From the NCBI GenBank assembly GCA_964019155.1, contig OZ025241.1, positions 7,476,681 to 7,540,680 of the forward strand: 64,000 nucleotides of DNA, given 5' to 3'. A program made the translations under genes and the position numbers. Positions 58,580 to 64,000 of this stretch are shown here, piece by piece; position 1 is the first letter of the stretch; each line of letters begins with the position of its first letter. The notes under the pieces were generated by a model. That model ran no database searches and was not told the origin of the DNA. It saw only the letters and a list, made by a program, of their open reading frames with translations. The DNA is from Osedax fenrisi. Its lineage: Eukaryota > Annelida > Polychaeta > Sabellida > Siboglinidae.

Positions 58580-59250
58580 TACATACGTATATTCCATATT
58601 ATAGTGATAATGAATTATATATAAATACCATTAATATATTCACACAATGTAAATACTATAAATAACTTACATCCTTAACTGATTATTTACATTATATTAA
58701 TGCAGTATTTAATGTACTTGTTATAACTGAATCAAGGTTGAACTCGAATAATAAACATAGTTTTTATTTAAAAAATTATTCAGCCATACATACAATTAGA
58801 ATCAATCAACGTGGTGTGGTGTTTCTATTTATATACATAATTCAATTATATTCAATAAATTATATAGTTTAAGTTTATCAATATGTGAAGAATAAGATAT
58901 GGTATCTTTAAGTTTGTTTCTTTTTAATACTAATATACTTATTTCTGGTATTTATAAATCACCTTCCTATAATATAAATAAGTTATTTAATATAATGTAT
59001 AATAATTTTAATAACCTTGCGCATACAAATATGTTTATTGTAGGTGATTTCAATATTGTTTACATTCACATTATAATAATATAACCAAGTATTTTATTGA
59101 CACATTTATTTCTATGAATTTTATACAACTAATAACTAAATTTACTAATATATATTCTAATGGAAACTCACTTATAGAAAATATTTTTACAAATTTTAAC
59201 CAAGATATAATATATAACTTATATAAGTGACCACTTACCTATATTCTACA
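58580..59250 (+). pseudogene. LINE D endonuclease, copy 2
   Basis: Single copy of the 123-bp unit at 58580-58701. ITESRL near 58725, ISGIYKSPSYN and FIVGDFNI in the frame 58899-59084, and SDHLPIF with SDH codons at 59226-59234. The frame damage is largely shared with copy 1, so it predates the duplication. Confidence 0.75.
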
Positions 59251-61384
59251 TTTTTGACTTATTATAAAACAAAACTAATGATAAGCCGATTTTTAAATAT
59301 ATAAGAAAACATTATAATAATATTATACCAAAATAAGATTATAAAACTAAATGTATCATTAAGAAAAGTTGACTGGACTGATATTTACTCAATTTCTAAT
59401 ATTAATATCTTAACCATTTTATCAACATGTTTACAAAATTATATAATATTAGTTGTCCTTTAAAAAAAAGCAAAAATAAGCTTTATATAAATAATAAACC
59501 ATGGATTACGAAATCACTACTAAAATGTATACATAAGAAAAATAAACTTTACAAAAAAAACTATTATAACTTTAGAGATGGAATATAAAAATTATAAAAA
59601 TTTTTTAAAAAACATTTAAACAAAATTTGAAAACAATTATTATTCTGGTAAACTAAAAACCAATAATACCAAACAGATACATGGAGAGTTATAAATAATC
59701 ATATTAAGAATAAAGGTAAATACTCTATTAAAATGAATAATAATAAATCAGATTCTGAAAATTCAAATAATTGTAATAAATATTGTATTACTATTGGATC
59801 TGATCTAAAGAATAGTTTTATAACCCTTACAATGCTAGATTAACTAAGATTACTTATAACCCAAGTTATATTTTCTTTACACCTACTAGAGTAATGAAAA
59901 TTGAAAATATAGTAAACAAATGTTCTGACAAATTTAATAATGATTCCCATGGATTTAACCTATATTTATTACGAAGAATAATTCCATCAGCACATCTATC
60001 AGACAAATTATTATGTATTTATTATGTATTTATACCTTTCTATTAATACGGGTATATTTTCTGATCAGATACCTTGAAAACTACTAATTGTTAATAAGTG
60101 TAATTGTTAAATATAAGAAATATAATCGATGTGATTATTTAAATTATAGACCGATTTCTACATCACAATTACTATAACTTACATTTTAGAGGAATTAATA
60201 AAAATAAGAATTTTAAATTTTTTGAACAAAATAAAATATTTAAAAAATCAATTTGGTTTCAGAGAATCTACATCAACTTGTGATGCACTTCTTGATTTTA
60301 CAAACCAATAATTTAAGATATTTATAAACCAATAATGATAAAATATTGCGCGGCAGTCTCTATAGTTATTAAAAAGGCATTTGATTCACTAGATCATTCC
60401 ATTTTACTTGAATAACTATGTATATGGTTTTAGAGGTTTAAATGGTGACTTTATTAGGAGTTACTTAACTAATAGAAATCAATATATTCATTTTAATTCA
60501 TCTATAAAATATGGTGTTCCGAAAGGTTCGGTATTAGGACCTATATTATTCTTATTATTTATTAATGATTTATTAATTATACAATATAATTGTCATTTTA
60601 CACTTTCTGCAGATGATACAACTATTGCCTTCTCTAATACAAATATTATTGAAAATATTATTAATAACACTTTAGTTCTTATTCATGAATGGTTATGTAA
60701 TAACAGATTACACCTAAATATTGAAAAAACTAACTTTATTTTATTTCACAGGTTACGGATTAAACATCAAATATAAAAACTAATGATTTACTTATTTAAC
60801 AATCTGACTATATTTTATTTGTGGGTATATTTATAGATGAAAATCTTAACTGGAAAAAACAGATAAATAATATTATATCCAAACTTAATCGATGTATCTC
60901 TTTAATAAATAGATTAAAATCTAAATTGAATTGAGAATCACTTATGAATATATATTCATTTGAACTATTGCTCAGTAATATGGGGTAATACATATTTAAG
61001 TAATATTCAATGTATTACTATAATAAAGAATAGATGTCTAAGGGCAATTTATTATCTAAATAATAAAACAAATATTGAGCATATTTTTATACAAAAACGT
61101 ATTCTCTGAAATTTAAAGATATTATTGATTTAAATATTTATATATACATGTTTGAATCTTGGTATAATCATAACATACATCCACAAATTATTAAGTTATT
61201 TAATAAAAAAAAGTCAATTTATTCTCTCAGGTCAACAAATGAATTCGTTATTCCCAATATATCACGTTATTATGAAAAATTATGTATTGGTTATAAAGGT
61301 CCTTTAATAGTTATTTCACTATCTATTAATATAAAAAACACTAACACTTTGAAAAACTTTTTAAATGTCAACAACAAAAATTAG
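59251..61384 (+). pseudogene. LINE D reverse transcriptase and C-terminal region, copy 2
   Basis: Motif A reads KKAFDSLDHSILL with the catalytic Asp (GAT at 60383-60385), lost in copy 1. Motif B YGVPKGSVLGPILF and motif C SADDTTI are in the frame 60408-60776 and identical to copy 1. The C-terminal frame 61148-61384 is seven codons longer than in copy 1 because copy 1 lacks one base near its end. Confidence 0.82.
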
Positions 61385-61802
61385 CATAATAATAGCACAA
61401 TAGATTTTAATGGCAACATAATATCAGCATAAACGCACAGTGTAAATATTTGAGGCTATTATTTATGTTATTATGTTGATATTATGAGGCTATTACTATT
61501 AGCTGGGATTAAACAATGAATTACCACTTATTACTAACCAATACAACACATATTTATATTCCATACATCATTAATTATAATATAATAATATGTATAATAC
61601 ACAATACATTTATAACAAGGTAAACTAATTTAAATATATTAAATTAATTAAAACTAATATAAAATAATTGTGTACTGTAAAATGCAGTTCTTTAAGTTAT
61701 GAAGGTAGATACAACCTATTGGTTTATCCATTACAATTAACGGTTTATCCATTAATATTGTTGGCTCTTACCTAGGATATCGATATACGTAGATTTGTAC
61801 AG

Positions 61803-61844
<42 letters not shown>

Positions 61845-63762
61845 TATATATATATAATATTATATTAATTGTGTCTATAATATAAATTAAAAATTATAAT
61901 TTTATTAAAGAATTTATTAGAAATTTACTCTTACTTCTTTTATATCCGTGGAATCTAATAATATAAATAACAATTAATTATTTAAATATATTATACAAAT
62001 TATTAAATATAATTTGAAAAATATTAATAATTAAAATAGTAATAATAATTAAAATAACTAATTGGAATGAATTTGATTTAATTATCAAAAATTCAATTAC
62101 TTATAGTATTTTTAAAAATAAGTTACAAAATTCTATATTAGTAAATATTTATTCATCTAATTGTATTCATTCATTTTCTAGTTTACTTCATTTAAGAAAC
62201 AGATATCGGAGACAGGAGATAGCTTTAACAAGTGAACGACTTATCCTGATATTGGAGATATTATTTATTTATTATGCTATTATTATATTATTCAAATTTA
62301 TTATTATTTTGTATTGCTCGATTATACCTATATTTATTTGTATTTAATTACATCTTGTTTCTTATAGTACTCTTGTCTTACGTGTATTTAACGCTATTCC
62401 GTTAATTATTCCTTATTACGGTTTTCTATGATAGAAAATATTATATACAAATAAAATCCTTTTGGAATAATATACGAAGATATGTATCCGATAAAGGCCA
62501 TTCGGGCATGCCATGTATTCATGTTGTGAGTAGATGTTTGCCGCACGTGAGATTGGAGCTATTTGATTCACTATGTAATTTAATTTCATTATATATTATT
62601 ATATTTATGTTATTATCATATTTCTTTTGTTTTTGTTCTTTAATACTTATATATTTTTGTGTGGTATCCTTTCTTGAAAGCATATTTCTATTAAAGAGTT
62701 CCTTTTTTACTCATTATTTAACTATATTATATTGTATACATATTCCATGTGTATTAATTATTAATTTTTTTATATTATACAAGTAAAATAAATATAATTC
62801 ATTCATGCATTAACTAATTAATGATGTATTAGGTTTATACATTTTTCAAAATATTATGTGTACATTTTACAAACAATTAAATGCAATAATTAATATATGG
62901 CTGCTATTTGATAACACATTATATATTACTATATAACTACAAGTCTAGTTTAGTTGATTATACGTTGTATATATAAATAATTCTTTATACATTATATAAA
63001 AAACACGTTTTATACACGATATACTTTTATAAATTCATAATCTATATTACACTAACATTGTTTATTATATAGTATTATATTATTAGCGATTTATATATTT
63101 GTACGTATTGTTTATATATTTGTGCGTATAATTGGTGATACTTCAGTTTTATATATGTTTAAATATATACAATTGAAACTCCGCATTTGAGTAGAAAGGA
63201 TGTTTTCAAGTATAGCGGAGATGTGGATATTTGATATGTGAGAATTAAACCGCTTTCTTAAGTGATAAAATACTTAGCACAATGATGCGTGTTTACAGTA
63301 ATTCACGAACAAGGGAATATTCTAGAAGGATCTATACTAACTAATTAATGGGATAAACCATTATACACAGTAAACCCGTAATATTGATAAATTAAGATCC
63401 TATTTAGTAAGGTCACTTAATATCTTATTTATAAAATCTTATTATATACTAATAATGATCTTTTCGAGAACGATATTTATATTTATATATATATATTAAT
63501 ATCGATCGATTTATTACATTTTAGTAAACTTATTATTATTGATTACATAATTTACATTAACAATGATATTTAACCTTTATTAGTGACATCATATTGATTC
63601 TTTTCTACGTATGTATTAACATGTATGCCTGTATTAAGTTATACTATGTAGGATACTAATTATATTTATTTTATCATTATACATTATTTAAAAAAATGTA
63701 TTATTAGTTAATTATTATAAATATTAATAATAAATACATTACATACATATATACATACATAC

Positions 63763-63766
<4 letters not shown>
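61385..63766. other. AT-rich stretch, copy 2 of 14187-16574
   Basis: Same content as in copy 1, with a longer (AT)n at about 61806-61840. The hydrophobic frame 62508-62786 is identical to 15316-15594 and remains unassigned. Confidence 0.55.

Positions 63767-63812
<46 letters not shown>
63767..63812. repeat. (AT)n tract at the right end of duplication copy 2
   Basis: 46 bp of AT alternation, against 33 bp in copy 1. Homology between the copies ends here. Confidence 0.95.
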
Positions 63813-63815
<3 letters not shown>

Positions 63816-64000
63816 ACAAAGTTGAGTTCGTGTATACTTTATTAAGACAAAGACCTGTTGAATATAACAATGATAATCTAATATAATAATAATAATAATA
63901 ATAATAGTACATACCCGATGACATGCAGAATGATGAATGCGGCTATATTACCGATTGGCATTAATTCTATAGCACAATAACAAAATATAATTTGCAGACG
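63813..64000. other. Unique sequence right of copy 2, possibly an LTR-like end
   Basis: On the minus strand the stretch 63870-63813 reads TTCAACAGGTCTTTGTC, then TTAATAAAGTATACACGAAC and TCAACTTTGTTACA, that is an AATAAA signal followed by about 30 bases ending in ACA, which is how some LTR R-U5 regions look. A TAA-repeat lies at 63883-63905. There is no primer-binding site or second LTR in view, so this is only a suggestion. Confidence 0.25.

Larger units (their letters stand above)
47308..63812. repeat. 16.5-kb segmental duplication, copy 2
   Basis: Direct repeat of 1-16607. The left visible edge is 47308, which matches position 1 of the window, so the true breakpoint may lie further left in both copies. 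The right edge is inside the (AT)n at 63767-63812. Compared with copy 1 it lacks the 123-bp tandem duplication, keeps two catalytic codons that copy 1 has lost and has its own small indels (noted under each element). Confidence 0.97.

Noticed and set aside
1..64000. Operon, ribosome-binding-site or bacterial terminator features
   Set aside because: Nothing in the sequence is prokaryotic; AT runs and hairpins here belong to repeats and transposons.

Overview
This is AT-rich metazoan nuclear DNA (roughly four fifths A+T by eye) with no recognisable intact host gene, rRNA or tRNA. Almost all coding similarity is decayed non-LTR retrotransposon (LINE): endonuclease and reverse-transcriptase (RT) segments broken by stops and frameshifts, several with a 3' tail of short tandem repeats. 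Between them lie long (AT)n microsatellites, palindromic or terminal-inverted-repeat elements and two minisatellites. The mix of L2/CR1/Jockey-type and RTE-type LINEs suggests an invertebrate animal; the sequence does not let me name the species.

Layout. Positions 1-16607 and 47308-63812 are two near-identical direct copies of one block of about 16.5 kb, separated by about 30.7 kb of different sequence. The block carries, in order, a small inverted-repeat element, LINE A on the minus strand, LINE B on the plus strand with LINE C inserted in its pol gene (7-bp target duplication), and LINE D on the plus strand. Both copies end on the right inside an (AT)n tract. The left edge of copy 1 is cut by the window start. 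The duplication may be biological or an uncollapsed-haplotype artefact.

The intervening 16.6-47.3 kb holds a ~30-bp minisatellite (17.9-18.3 kb), LINE I (minus) and fragment J (plus) back to back (18.7-21.8 kb), an RTE-type element E (22.5-25.3 kb) that is the best preserved, LINE F with internal deletions and a zinc-finger-like ORF1 (25.7-27.8 kb), a 737-bp foldback palindrome (28.5-29.3 kb), a TTAA-flanked element of 1.16 kb (30.05-31.22 kb), a second 3' fragment of family I (31.3-31.5 kb), a repeat-poor interval (33.4-36.2 kb), a tandem array with a long-short-short higher-order rhythm (36.8-37.7 kb), LINE K (38.4-41.4 kb), an orphan pol-like fragment (42.3 kb) and LINE H (43.0-45.1 kb).

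How it fits together. No element encodes an intact set of enzymes, so nothing here looks capable of moving by itself. The most interesting shared structure is at the LINE 3' ends: in at least four elements a short stem closes just before an ATAAAT-like linker and a family-specific tandem repeat, and the stem bases differ between families while pairing is kept. Several of these 3' tails run directly into (AT)n tracts, which suggests that tails seed microsatellites here. Identity percentages were not computed; statements on similarity are by eye.
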